A DNA stretch of 43,885 nucleotides from CAZTPC01 sp964615565 (GCA_964615565.1 CAZTPC010000009.1:1-43885), one strand, 5' to 3'. Shown: positions 33,038 to 41,015, counted from the first letter of the stretch. Notes: generated from the letters alone by a model not told the origin. A program made the numbers and translations.

Positions 33038-33770
33038 GCAGCTTGAGGGCGCAGAACAATTTAAAGATGCGGCTATCGAACGGATGGCCACTGACAACCG
33101 ACCAACTTATCCTGGGTACCCAGCCACAAGACTATTCATGGAAACTTTTGTCGAAGATATTCCAGATGGCCCCTGGGAACTTAACCCAGGCGAAATACCC
33201 AGCAGATCAGAAACACAGCTATTCCGTGATTTGGGATTAGCTATAGATAGCCGTGGACGCCCACTCCACCCGTGGCTTAAAGAAATGGTTACTAACCCTC
33301 GTATTGGCGTGCTGGCTGGCCGTGGGTTCTACTGGAACTGGGGGCCAAACCAAACTGCCGACCCGATAATCATCCGTCACGACTTAGCAGTTCCACATGC
33401 CCTGTTAATAGACCGTGGTGATACCGGTGAAAAGGCATTTGCTGGAGGTTTTGTAAACCCCGGTGAATTGGCAGTAGTAGCGGCTGCGCGAGAGGCGCTG
33501 GAAGAGGCGTTGTTCGACCCTAGTGGGTTTCCCGTTCGACAAGTGTACGATGGACCCCTGTCCGATACTCGAGCGACTGCCCATGCATGGTCACACACGA
33601 CGGCATTTAGGTTTGATGTCCCAAACGATGTAGCCCGCAACTTACCACTCGGACGATACAAAGGCGGCGATGATGCAGCCTTTGCCGAATGGCTTCCGGT
33701 GAACAACATTAATGGACGATTATTTGGCTCACATAATCTACTGCTAAAATTAGCCCTAGAGATGGACTAA
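33015..33770 (+). CDS. NUDT9-type ADP-ribose pyrophosphatase
   Basis: 251 aa. The Nudix box is at 145-165 (GFVNPGE then REALEEA). The surrounding sequence follows animal NUDT9 and the TRPM2 NUDT9-homology domain: YPGYPATR (about 33), GRGFYWNWGPNQTADPII (102-119; NUDT9 has GRGLLGRWGPNHAADPI), VYDGPLSDTRATAHAW, GDDAAFAEWLPVNN and LFGSHNLLLKLALE. NUDT9 hydrolyses ADP-ribose to AMP and ribose-5-phosphate. AGGAG lies 7 nt before the ATG. It sits inside the pncAB operon, where it could both recycle ADP-ribose and lower the NrtR ligand. Confidence 0.88.
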   Translation: MLNNMQHRQLEGAEQFKDAAIERMATDNRPTYPGYPATRLFMETFVEDIPDGPWELNPGEIPSRSETQLFRDLGLAIDSRGRPLHPWLKEMVTNPRIGVLAGRGFYWNWGPNQTADPIIIRHDLAVPHALLIDRGDTGEKAFAGGFVNPGELAVVAAAREALEEALFDPSGFPVRQVYDGPLSDTRATAHAWSHTTAFRFDVPNDVARNLPLGRYKGGDDAAFAEWLPVNNINGRLFGSHNLLLKLALEMD

Positions 33771-34697
33771 ATGAGTGGCTCAAACTTTAACGAATTTGTA
33801 CCCGGTGTTTCGCCAGCCATTGGTGGACATATGTTGTATGATAAACGGTTTGAGATTGGCGCAGATGGTATTAGCCGATTCGTAAAAGAATTCCGACTAG
33901 AACTTCTCACTGATCCAAGCAAAGCCGACGGTATGCGCGCCGAACTAGCGCACGAAGCAACCTTGTATCAGCACCTAGCAGAGCATGGTTTTAGCGACAT
34001 GCCCGAAGACTTTGACTTCGACCAGACGGATCACCGCCTAACTATCCGCGCCTACAAACCAGAAGACGGTTGGCTATGGGACCCACCAACGAATGATACG
34101 GTAACCAAATATGCTGACGATATTCTGGAGAGTCTTGATTCGCTTGCAGAAATACCGCCACTAACAATTCCACACGAATCATCATCGGATCTATTCCTAC
34201 GCAAAGGCTGGCCAAAACTATTTATACCAGAAGTCCGTGATGCAGTCCTTGCGCGAATGGATGCGTTCGAACCGCACTTACATGATTTTTCGCGGGCAGG
34301 CAGTTTAGTGCTGCGAGATATCTTGTCTGGAGTCGAAACTGATTGGCCAGAACTTGCACAAAGTGCAGCCGCTCGACCAGCTACCCAGCTTGGACACTTT
34401 GATGCTCGTCCGAGCAATGTCGCATGGCACCCAGAACATGGAGTGCGAGTTATCGACTGGAGTTGGGCTGCCAACACCGTACCACATACCGATTGCACCA
34501 TGTTCTTGATCGACCTCCATAAAGCAGATGTAGAAACACGTGACTTACCAGGGTTCGATCACCATTTTGATCGCGGCCATGCTGCACTACTAATAGGTTA
34601 CTGGCTGGCCCGGAGTATAACACCCGGACCAGACCAAAATGTTCGATTCCACCAATTTGCTTCTGCTGCTACTGCAGCCGCGCTTATTTCTTCTTAA
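33771..34697 (+). CDS. APH/choline-kinase-fold small-molecule kinase
   Basis: 308 aa. Candidate ATP-binding Lys in RFVKEFRLE (about 39), Brenner-type catalytic loop HFDARPSN (209-216) and the metal-binding Asp in VIDWSWA (229) place it in the aminoglycoside/choline phosphotransferase fold. It begins directly after the stop of the ADP-ribose pyrophosphatase (TAAATG) and so is co-translated with the salvage genes. Its substrate is unknown; a riboside, ribose or vitamin intermediate is an inference from context. The end overlaps convergent metG by 14 bp. Confidence 0.8.
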   Translation: MSGSNFNEFVPGVSPAIGGHMLYDKRFEIGADGISRFVKEFRLELLTDPSKADGMRAELAHEATLYQHLAEHGFSDMPEDFDFDQTDHRLTIRAYKPEDGWLWDPPTNDTVTKYADDILESLDSLAEIPPLTIPHESSSDLFLRKGWPKLFIPEVRDAVLARMDAFEPHLHDFSRAGSLVLRDILSGVETDWPELAQSAAARPATQLGHFDARPSNVAWHPEHGVRVIDWSWAANTVPHTDCTMFLIDLHKADVETRDLPGFDHHFDRGHAALLIGYWLARSITPGPDQNVRFHQFASAATAAALISS

Positions 34698-36177
34698 CTA
34701 CTTTTGTTTCTTTGGCAGGTTTTTCTGCCTTGTCCTTAGAAGCTTCGGTATCATGGCGTGGGAACAGCGTGCCTTCGATTGGACGAACTATGCCTTCTTC
34801 GAAAACGTGTCGAATCTTTTGTGCTGTTTCAGGCATGAACGGTTCAAGTAGTTCGGCAATCTCTAGTAAGTTACTACATTGGTAGGCTAGAATCTCTCGA
34901 AGATGTTCTTCGTCGCCCTCTTTAGCAACTGCCCATGGCTTAGCCTCGTCGATGTACTGATTTAAGCCACGGACTTGCTCCCAGACATGCTCTAACGCTC
35001 GGTCAAACTTACATGCAGCGATTGCTTCCCAATAGGCAGCCTTATCATGCTGTTCTGGTGGGATTTCGCCAATGATACCTTTTTGGTATTTGATGATCAT
35101 GGCGGCAGTTCTTTGCACGGCATTGCCAAGTTCGTTAGCAAGTTCACTGTTGTATGACCTCTCTAGCTGCTCCCAGGTAAAGTCGCCGTCGTCGTAACTT
35201 GGGATATGTCGTAGGAAATAGTATCTGAAAACATCGACACTATAGCGCTCAATGACATCAGCTGGGCTGATCACGTTGCCGACGCTCTTACTCATCTTTT
35301 TACCATCTACGGTAATAAAGCCGTGAGCAAAGACTTTTTCTGGCAATGGCAAGCCAAGTGCCAACAGCATGCCGGGCCAGATAGCAGCGTGAAACCTAAT
35401 GATATCTTTACCGACAACCTGGACGTTTGCAGGCCAGAACTTCTTGTAATCTTCGTGTTCTGGGTAACCAAGTACTGTGAGGTAGTTCATGACCGCCTCG
35501 AACCACACGTACATGACTTGGGTCTTGTCGCCTGGCACTGGTATGCCCCAAGTTAGTTTGCTTGTTGGACGCGAAATACTAATATCTTCGAGTCCTTCTA
35601 GCACTAGCGACAAGATTTCATTGCGGCGCGTTTTTGGGATAACCTCGAATGTGCCAGCCTGAATAGCGGCACGAATTTGCTCGGTGTAGTTGCTGAGCTT
35701 AAAGAAGTAGTTCTCTTCCTCGACTCGTTCGTACGGTTTGTTGTGGTTAGGACAAATATTGTTGTTTTCTTTGGCGACTGTCTCGGTAACAAACTCTTCG
35801 CAACCTACACAGTACAAGCCGATGTACTTACTTTTGTAGATGTCTTTTTCGAGTTGCTTCCAAATAATTGCCGCTCGTTCTTCGTGACCTTTGTCTGTTG
35901 TACGAATGAATCGATCATTGCTGACGTTTAGTAACTTTGCTAAATCTCGAAACTTTTCGCTCTGTTTGTCTGATAGGGCTTTTGGTGTGAGGTTTAGCTC
36001 GGCAGCTTTTTCGGCGACTTTCTGACCATGTTCGTCGGTACCGGTCGAGAAGATGGTAGGTCGGCCTTGTTTTCTGGCGGCGCGCGCCAAAACATCGGCC
36101 ATGATAAGTTCAAGCCCGTAGCCGATATGTGGATCTCCATTAGTGTATGCAATAGAGGTAGTAACGTAGTAATTCAT
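34684..36177 (-). CDS. metG: Methionyl-tRNA synthetase
   Basis: 497 aa, class I. HIGH-type motif PHIGYGLELI (residues 16-25), STGTDEHGQKV, Cys pair in YCVGCEEF, WFEAVMNYLTVLGYP, KDIIRFHAAIWPGMLLALG and KMSKSVGNV (about 295). The C-terminal anticodon-binding helices follow, with a Lys-rich tail (EKPAKETKVVKKK) but no tRNA-binding EMAP domain. It has its own leaderless promoter. Confidence 0.97.
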   Translation of the reverse strand: MNYYVTTSIAYTNGDPHIGYGLELIMADVLARAARKQGRPTIFSTGTDEHGQKVAEKAAELNLTPKALSDKQSEKFRDLAKLLNVSNDRFIRTTDKGHEERAAIIWKQLEKDIYKSKYIGLYCVGCEEFVTETVAKENNNICPNHNKPYERVEEENYFFKLSNYTEQIRAAIQAGTFEVIPKTRRNEILSLVLEGLEDISISRPTSKLTWGIPVPGDKTQVMYVWFEAVMNYLTVLGYPEHEDYKKFWPANVQVVGKDIIRFHAAIWPGMLLALGLPLPEKVFAHGFITVDGKKMSKSVGNVISPADVIERYSVDVFRYYFLRHIPSYDDGDFTWEQLERSYNSELANELGNAVQRTAAMIIKYQKGIIGEIPPEQHDKAAYWEAIAACKFDRALEHVWEQVRGLNQYIDEAKPWAVAKEGDEEHLREILAYQCSNLLEIAELLEPFMPETAQKIRHVFEEGIVRPIEGTLFPRHDTEASKDKAEKPAKETKVVKKK

Positions 36178-36183
36178 AGGTCT

Positions 36184-36212
36184 ATTGTACCTGTTTAATA
36201 GGGTTAGTGTAA
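36184..36212 (-). promoter_or_regulatory. metG promoter
   Basis: TTACAC (36212-36207), 17 nt, TACAAT (36189-36184), then 6 nt to ATG 36177. This makes metG independent of the upstream RNA at 36270-36346. Confidence 0.6.
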
Positions 36213-36269
36213 GGTAGAGAATTCTAGAAGAACTTCAGGAATGTCCGTTTAGAATAGTCAAAAAATTAG

Positions 36270-36346
36270 AAAGAGAAAAGTAAGCCCCACTAGGGCATAA
36301 TCATCGCGCGGAAGCGCATTGCGAGTGATTGACTTACTGTAGTCAT
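36270..36346 (-). ncRNA. Candidate small structured RNA
   Basis: It lies between metG and the phosphoribosyltransferase-like gene with no ORF. A promoter ends just upstream. The minus-strand transcript folds as a three-way junction. P1 is AGUAAG/CUUACU (36338-36333 with 36284-36279). P2 is AAUCA-C-UCGC pairing with GCGA-UGAUU (36330-36321 with 36307-36299). P3 is GCCC-UAGUG-GGGC (36296-36284). A pyrimidine-rich stretch with a six-T run follows, a possible release site. No known family was recognised; tRNA and 4.5S RNA do not fit. Confidence 0.5.
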
Positions 36347-36352
36347 AAGCAA

Positions 36353-36381
36353 ATTATACCACCGCAGCTCAGGTGTGTCCA
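36353..36381 (-). promoter_or_regulatory. Promoter of the candidate small RNA
   Basis: TGGACA (36381-36376), 17 nt, TATAAT (36358-36353). The predicted start near 36346 is 170 nt from metG, which has its own promoter. Confidence 0.6.
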
Positions 36382-36382
36382 C

Positions 36383-37042
36383 TTAGGGCTGGTATGACTC
36401 AAGCGACACACCCTGTGCGCACAGGCCAACAGTTCGACATTCTTCTGGCTCATAGTTTGGCAGCGGCTCTTCAACAATTCCAGAATATGGCACTCTCAGT
36501 TGGTCTAGGAACTGCAAGTATTCTGACCGAATCCAGTCGTAAGCTGCCCAGATAGATCCAACCCCAAACGATTGAAGCTCTGGCACTGGCTGCGCTGTTG
36601 AGCTACCGGTTGTCCCGACATCATCATCTAACACAACAAGGTCTGGAGTATTCTGGCTGAGCCATAGTCTTGCCTCGTCAGTTAATTTAACAATCTTTTG
36701 ATCACCTACCATATACTTTCTGGTGGTTAGACCAACAACTTCGCAACCCGGCAACGCTGGCTTACAGTACACTGCCCAGTCGAGCGCATGTTGCACCGCG
36801 CCGTTGGCGATACCAAGAATAGCCACTTTTTGCCCTGGCAGGACTCGCTCTCGGAGCATGTTAGTTTTAAGACCAAGACTAGCAAGATAGAGTCCACTTT
36901 TGCGTCTTTTATAGATCTTGTCGAACTCAAGCTTCTTACCGTGTTGGCCTTTTACAAATTCGCGGTGAATATCAGTATCAAGAACGCCGGAAGCAACAAT
37001 ATTGCCCCGGTACATCTTTGGAAAGTCCAGACGTTCAGGCAT
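36383..37042 (-). CDS. Phosphoribosyltransferase-like protein, 219 aa
   Basis: The PRPP-binding loop LVVLDDDVGTTGSSTAQP (about 134-151) is the type I PRTase signature. LPGQKVAILGIANGAVQHALDWA supplies a possible PPi loop, and the core resembles orotate phosphoribosyltransferase. The C-terminal part (SLESYQP) is not typical. Pyrimidine or another base salvage is likely, with the substrate unknown. TAGAAT with an extended TGC ends 7 nt before the ATG. Confidence 0.75.
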   Translation of the reverse strand: MPERLDFPKMYRGNIVASGVLDTDIHREFVKGQHGKKLEFDKIYKRRKSGLYLASLGLKTNMLRERVLPGQKVAILGIANGAVQHALDWAVYCKPALPGCEVVGLTTRKYMVGDQKIVKLTDEARLWLSQNTPDLVVLDDDVGTTGSSTAQPVPELQSFGVGSIWAAYDWIRSEYLQFLDQLRVPYSGIVEEPLPNYEPEECRTVGLCAQGVSLESYQP

Positions 37043-37049
37043 CCGGACT

Positions 37050-37055
37050 ATTCTA
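37050..37055 (-). promoter_or_regulatory. Extended -10 of the PRTase-like gene
   Basis: TGCTAGAAT on the minus strand; TAGAAT ends 7 nt before ATG 37042, again leaderless. Confidence 0.45.
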
Positions 37056-37075
37056 GCAGCCCAAGCGATTAGAAA

Positions 37076-37234
37076 CTAGGCCGAGGCCAGATGCCACAGA
37101 CCACAGTGTTTGCACAAATAGATTTTAAGCTTTGTACCGTGCTGTAAATCGGCAACTACAGCTGCAGCCTTTGCCTGCTTAGACGTGTCGAAGGCAAGCT
37201 TGTCACTGCACGGCAAGACCGATTCGCTACTCAT
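37076..37234 (-). CDS. Small zinc-ribbon-like protein, 52 aa
   Basis: Starting at ATG 37234 (MSSESVLPCSDKLAFDTSKQ), it ends with YLCKHCGLWHLASA. CxxC plus nearby His and an upstream Cys could bind one zinc. The start lies within the last 8 nt of the DUF2721 gene (ATGAGTAG), so translation is coupled. A longer ORF from 37279 exists but would overlap more. The role is unknown. Confidence 0.6.
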   Translation of the reverse strand: MSSESVLPCSDKLAFDTSKQAKAAAVVADLQHGTKLKIYLCKHCGLWHLASA

Positions 37235-37646
37235 GTGTTCGTGATTTAGCTTCTTTATTGATAATGTTTTGAATCTCAATATTCAAGGAACGGTTTGACA
37301 ACACTGTTTCGTAGATTGCTATTGAAATGCTCGTCATCATCGCAACAAGAGATGCACCAAAACTTACCTTGCCGGCATGATTCTGTTCGGCAAAGATGAG
37401 ATACATCGACAAACATGCTAATAATAGGGCGACCGACGCACAGCTAATCATGGACTGAAACAGTGTAAGCCGTTTGCGCATTATTAGTAACTGTTCCGTT
37501 ACATGCGTGTGTTTATAGTTCGAGTCGTAGTCCTTTGCAAAATTTCTTACTACTGTTGCAGCGCCAACATAACGATTAATAAATCCAAGCATAAGAATTG
37601 CAATCGCTGGGAACAACAATGCTGGTGCTGATAGTTCTAAATTCAT
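37227..37646 (-). CDS. DUF2721-like membrane protein, 139 aa
   Basis: The N-terminal segment LSAPALLFPAIAILMLGFINRYV is typical of DUF2721 proteins. Two more hydrophobic helices follow (ISCASVALLLACLSMYLIFA and FGASLVAMMTSISIAIYETVL), with a basic cytoplasmic loop between them. ATG 37646 follows a -10 by 6 nt and is preferred to 37664. The function is unknown. Confidence 0.75.
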   Translation of the reverse strand: MNLELSAPALLFPAIAILMLGFINRYVGAATVVRNFAKDYDSNYKHTHVTEQLLIMRKRLTLFQSMISCASVALLLACLSMYLIFAEQNHAGKVSFGASLVAMMTSISIAIYETVLSNRSLNIEIQNIINKEAKSRTHE

Positions 37647-37652
37647 AACTTC

Positions 37653-37658
37653 AAAATA
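37653..37658 (-). promoter_or_regulatory. Extended -10 of the DUF2721 gene
   Basis: TGGTATTTT on the minus strand; TATTTT ends 6 nt before ATG 37646. Confidence 0.4.
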
Positions 37659-37678
37659 CCACAAGCAGTACTCTTTGC

Positions 37679-38971
37679 CTATTTGTCGGTGTGGCTCGCC
37701 GCATTCCCAGTACTAATGTATGTATTACATAGTGCTACAAAGATTGCATTGGTCCATCCAAAGCCTGTTTGGCTAGGGTAGACGCCTTCTACTGGGTGCT
37801 TATGTGGCTTAACTACATTATATTTTTCCAGAAATACACCGTGCTGTTCAAACCAATATAAATTGGTGTGGATCCACTTCCGCGCCAAAGCTTTTGCCTC
37901 CGCATGATAGCCATACTTCTCCAGCCCTTCGATGACGATGTAGTGCAATGGAGCCCAACCATTTGGGAAGGACCACTGTGCCTTAAGTGAACCAAACATG
38001 GACATATCAATAAGCGGCTTAGTAGTCGTAGACAAGCCACCGCTGTGTTCGAACTTTGGAAGATTTCGAACCATGGCCGCAGCCTGCTCCTTGCTTGCGA
38101 GCCCGACCCACATCGTATAAAAGCCCGCTAGACTCCATACGTCTCCACCTTGTTGTTTGTTGTAATTATAATCAAAGAAGAAGCCACGACGTTTATGCCA
38201 CATAGTTTTGCTTACTTCGCGTTTGCGCTTAGCTGCTAGCTTGTTCCACTTTTCGGCCTTTTTATGTTTTCCTGCCTGTTCGGCAGCCCATGCAAAATCT
38301 TCCTCGTATTTGTAAAGTAGCGAGTTAAGATCGACCGGCAAATAATCTAAACACTTACGTTCAAACCGTGTAGTCATGTCCCAGCCAGATTCTGCCTCGG
38401 CCATATCGTGGAGCACATTAATGTCATAGTATCGACTTAACCCCTTATGTACTTGGTGCCAAAACGGATGTAGCTCGCTCATCCATACTTTTTGGTATTC
38501 CTGTTCGGCAACAGCCATCCGTTCGGCAAGCCATTCGGCGTCTTTATTCCCTGTTTCGTATATCAGCCGAATATACATTGTCAGTATTGGTGGTTGCGAG
38601 TGACTCATGTGATACATCTGGCTGGCGTTTGGTATAAACTCAAAACGTTTAAACAAGTGCAGTAAGTTCTCGAGCATGCCTTCGGCCATATCTTGGTGTG
38701 GACCGCCCACCAAAGCCAGCGCCGTAAAGTAGCTGTCCCAGTAATATTGCTCTTTGAGGGTGAACTTTGCATTTGGATCGGCGGCAGGCACTATGTACGG
38801 AAACGGCAGGCCAATGTTTGTTCCTTTGTCTTCTTTTTGGGATACAGTCAAAAGACTCCAGTGTTGTTCGATATAATCGAGCGCTTGAGAAATGTGAAGT
38901 TCATCAATATCACCGCGTTTTCCGAGGATCTTGCGCAGCACTTTTTTAGCAATGTCTGTTTTAACTACCAT
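37679..38971 (-). CDS. Trehalase-family glycoside hydrolase (GH37-like)
   Basis: This 430-aa (alpha/alpha)6-barrel protein should split trehalose to two glucoses. Family signatures: FTLKEQYYWDSYF (about 70), catalytic Asp in ESGWDMTTRFE (about 193), QWSFPNGWAPLHYIVIEGL (about 338) and the C-terminal PVEGVYPSQTGFGWTNAIF with the second acid Glu. No signal peptide is visible, so it acts in the cytoplasm. It is shorter than the 500-550 aa usual for GH37. A related GH63/GH15-type activity is the alternative. Confidence 0.88.
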   Translation of the reverse strand: MVVKTDIAKKVLRKILGKRGDIDELHISQALDYIEQHWSLLTVSQKEDKGTNIGLPFPYIVPAADPNAKFTLKEQYYWDSYFTALALVGGPHQDMAEGMLENLLHLFKRFEFIPNASQMYHMSHSQPPILTMYIRLIYETGNKDAEWLAERMAVAEQEYQKVWMSELHPFWHQVHKGLSRYYDINVLHDMAEAESGWDMTTRFERKCLDYLPVDLNSLLYKYEEDFAWAAEQAGKHKKAEKWNKLAAKRKREVSKTMWHKRRGFFFDYNYNKQQGGDVWSLAGFYTMWVGLASKEQAAAMVRNLPKFEHSGGLSTTTKPLIDMSMFGSLKAQWSFPNGWAPLHYIVIEGLEKYGYHAEAKALARKWIHTNLYWFEQHGVFLEKYNVVKPHKHPVEGVYPSQTGFGWTNAIFVALCNTYISTGNAASHTDK

Positions 38972-38977
38972 GTCCCC

Positions 38978-39006
38978 ATGCTAGGCCTGCAAACACTGGG
39001 CGTCAA
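38978..39006 (-). promoter_or_regulatory. Trehalase promoter
   Basis: TTGACG (39006-39001), 17 nt, TAGCAT (38983-38978), then 6 nt to ATG 38971. Confidence 0.6.
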
Positions 39007-39024
39007 GGTACTATACTAAAGCGT

Positions 39025-39840
39025 CTAAGCTGCCGCTTTGGCTGGGTCCACTGATCTGATTAATCTACCCATTGGAGTAAGGGCATGGGTTAATGCCATT
39101 CGATCGTAATGTTTACGGCGAAAAGCTGATAGAATCATCGGTGGCAAGGGATGGCCGCGTTTATTGCCCGCATGAAGCCATCTGTAAAAAACCTCGTCTA
39201 GTATCTTAAATGTAGGCACAATCTGAGTTGCATAAATAAATGCTGCGCTAGTATATGAAGGCGCACCGGCCAATAACACCGTTCCCATGGTCCACAAGTG
39301 CTGGTCTAATAAGCTATTAAACACTGTGCTTGCTGGCTTATCACCGAGAATATTGTGCCTGGAAAGCTCCATAATGCCCTGTTTTAAAGCTCGATCCATA
39401 TAGTGGGCACGGGCAGCAGAATCGTACTCGCCCTTGGCCCATTTGTCGCCGTCGTTCTTGATTCGCTGCGCAATTTCGGCATTATTGAAACGCACAGCAC
39501 CACGGTATCTGTCGTATGATGCACCATGCGTGTATACATCTAGAAGATCGCTGCTTGTGTCGCGAATAGCTGCCTTGGATATTGCCCGAGCACCGACAGC
39601 ACTAGCTGTGCCACCACTAACACTCCCAACACCATATCCATATTCACTTCTTTCGCCTTGGAATCCACTCAGGGTAAGTTCGCCAAGGTCAGCCAAGCTA
39701 GCACGCCGAAGGGTGCGCCCAACGTGCAACTCTAGCGTATCCGGATCAACACCAACCGGTAGGCCTAGGTGGCCGACAATAATATCGTCGGTGTATTCAC
39801 CAACTTCTGGAAGTGGAACAAAACCTACACCCCTACGCAT
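39025..39840 (-). CDS. Hypothetical protein, 271 aa
   Basis: Not recognised. The N-terminal part includes YTDDIIVGHLGLPVGVDPDTLELHVG and a Gly/Ser-rich YGYGVGSVSGGTASAVGARA. The middle is helical (AAIRDTSSDLLDVYTHGASYDRYRG). A mildly hydrophobic stretch (WTMGTVLLAGAPSYTSAAFIYATQ) might be buried rather than membrane-spanning. The C-terminus is basic. Its ATG shares one base with the stop of the broken gene upstream (TAATG), so the two were a coupled pair. Confidence 0.65.
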   Translation of the reverse strand: MRRGVGFVPLPEVGEYTDDIIVGHLGLPVGVDPDTLELHVGRTLRRASLADLGELTLSGFQGERSEYGYGVGSVSGGTASAVGARAISKAAIRDTSSDLLDVYTHGASYDRYRGAVRFNNAEIAQRIKNDGDKWAKGEYDSAARAHYMDRALKQGIMELSRHNILGDKPASTVFNSLLDQHLWTMGTVLLAGAPSYTSAAFIYATQIVPTFKILDEVFYRWLHAGNKRGHPLPPMILSAFRRKHYDRMALTHALTPMGRLIRSVDPAKAAA

Positions 39841-40545
39841 TAGAGTGGCTCAATTCCTAAACGGTCGAACTCATCCATGACTTGTCCGACTGAGTCTTCT
39901 AAGCTACCGCTACCGTCGATAGTTATAACGTGGCCATCAAAGCCTCGTTGCGATGCAAATTCAATATTACTACCAGCCTTTTCTATAAAATCGTCTATTG
40001 GAGCTTCCCAGTATCGAGCCGGCAGCGGTATAGTGTCATCCTCTTCCCAGCGACTTAGTCTGTTTCGTACAACCGTCAGGTCTGGGGCCTGGATATTAAT
40101 CGCCACAGCCATGGCGTTTACAAGTCCGGCGATATGTAATGGCATGTTACTACGCGAGCGATTCGAGTTGAAAGCTGGATCTACAAACACATCCACTCCC
40201 TCAGCCAATGGATCGGTAGTTTCTTTTAGCATCTCAGCTTTTACGACATCAGACGCAATTGAGATACCCGGCCGATTACGTTCTGCGCCAAGCCGTTCTC
40301 GAGTATCATGTACGCTAAAACTGTCACCGTCCATCTCTTCGGCAAGTTCATCTGTTAGCCCTGGTTCAACAGCACCAAGAATAGCACTCGTAAAGACTAG
40401 CACTCGTAAAGACTAGCAGAGGTCGCCTATTTGGCGAGCCTGTATATTGAGCCGGGCTATATTCTCCAAACAGTCGTTCGGCTGGGCTCCTGCGCCCTTC
40501 ACTGCTTCTACCCCTTCTCCGCTTTCTAACTTTTTCTTCTGCCAT
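39840..40545 (-). pseudogene. P-loop-kinase-like gene frameshifted by a 16-bp tandem duplication
   Basis: From ATG 40545 the frame reads MAEEKVRKRRRGRSSEGRR... through SPNRRPLLVFTSA and is then thrown out of frame by the repeat at 40383-40414. It meets a stop within about 11 codons. Removing one 16-bp copy joins it to ILGAVEPGLTDELAEEMDG... and a full protein of about 229 aa. The rest resembles an AAA_33-type small kinase (VDVFVDPAFNSNRSR, NIQAPDLTVVRNRLSRW), but the Walker A Gly-Lys is missing (ILGAVEPGL). A shorter product from GTG 40403 (187 aa) remains possible. Confidence 0.65.
40383..40414. repeat. 16-bp perfect tandem duplication
   Basis: AGCACTCGTAAAGACT occurs twice in immediate tandem (40383-40398 and 40399-40414), followed by AGCA. 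Since 16 is not a multiple of 3, it shifts the reading frame of the surrounding gene. Confidence 0.9.
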
Positions 40546-40575
40546 CTGTGATACATTTCTCTTAAATAAGGTGTT

Positions 40576-40604
40576 ATTCTAACCTAATTTTGATTTTTTG
40601 TCTA
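40576..40604 (-). promoter_or_regulatory. Promoter of the frameshifted gene
   Basis: TAGACA (40604-40599), 17 nt, TAGAAT (40581-40576), about 30 nt before ATG 40545. Its presence supports a start at 40545 rather than at GTG 40403. Confidence 0.5.
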
Positions 40605-40621
40605 CTAAACAACTATCGTTC

Positions 40622-40930
40622 TTAGTTAAGATCTGGGTTGCCTTGAGGGCCTGTTGGCTCCCAGTTGGCGCCCCATTTTGAGAATCCCCAACTGCGCGAA
40701 CTGCGACCTTCCCCGCTCGGGGCAGTATTTACTTCTCCAGTACTTCGATCAACGATACTCACGATAGATGGGTCAACGCCATGCTCTTCGGCCGTACGAT
40801 GACGGATCTCATCGGGTGACATCCCCCCGGTGCCGTGTAGGTGTCCTACCACCATGCCATTATCGCCCCCAGAAGGGAGGACGAAATCGGGATGTGCTTG
40901 AAATGGTTCTTTTTCGTGTGAATGTGACAT
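40622..40930 (-). CDS. Hypothetical hydrophilic protein, 102 aa
   Basis: His/Gly/Ser-rich and probably partly disordered (MSHSHEKEPFQAHPDFVLPSGG, VVGHLHGTGGMSPDEIRHRT). The C-terminal half is rich in Gly, Trp and Ser (RSSRSWGFSKWGANWEPTGPQG). There is no membrane segment or known domain. A promoter ends 9 nt before the ATG. Confidence 0.6.
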   Translation of the reverse strand: MSHSHEKEPFQAHPDFVLPSGGDNGMVVGHLHGTGGMSPDEIRHRTAEEHGVDPSIVSIVDRSTGEVNTAPSGEGRSSRSWGFSKWGANWEPTGPQGNPDLN

Positions 40931-40939
40931 TAATAATAT

Positions 40940-40967
40940 ATCTTATCCGGAATTTAAATTTTTGCAA
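40940..40967 (-). promoter_or_regulatory. Promoter of the 102-aa gene
   Basis: TTGCAA (40967-40962), 16 nt, TAAGAT (40945-40940), 9 nt before ATG 40930. Confidence 0.5.
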
Positions 40968-40982
40968 GCATGAACAGAATTA

Positions 40983-41015
40983 AAAAAGCACTATCTGAAT
41001 TTGATAATGCTTTTA
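40983..41015 (-). terminator. Intrinsic terminator of tmRNA
   Basis: Immediately after the tmRNA CCA, the minus strand forms AAAGCATTATC / GATAGTGCTTT (one T-G wobble, 7-nt loop) followed by a run of T. The A-run on the other side makes it usable from both directions. Confidence 0.85.

Noticed and set aside
36279..36338. tRNA or 4.5S RNA
   Set aside because: Too short, no anticodon/T-arm pattern and no SRP Alu or domain IV consensus.
39877..40416. 179-aa plus-strand ORF
   Set aside because: Antisense to the kinase-like gene; Ser-rich translation typical of a shadow frame.
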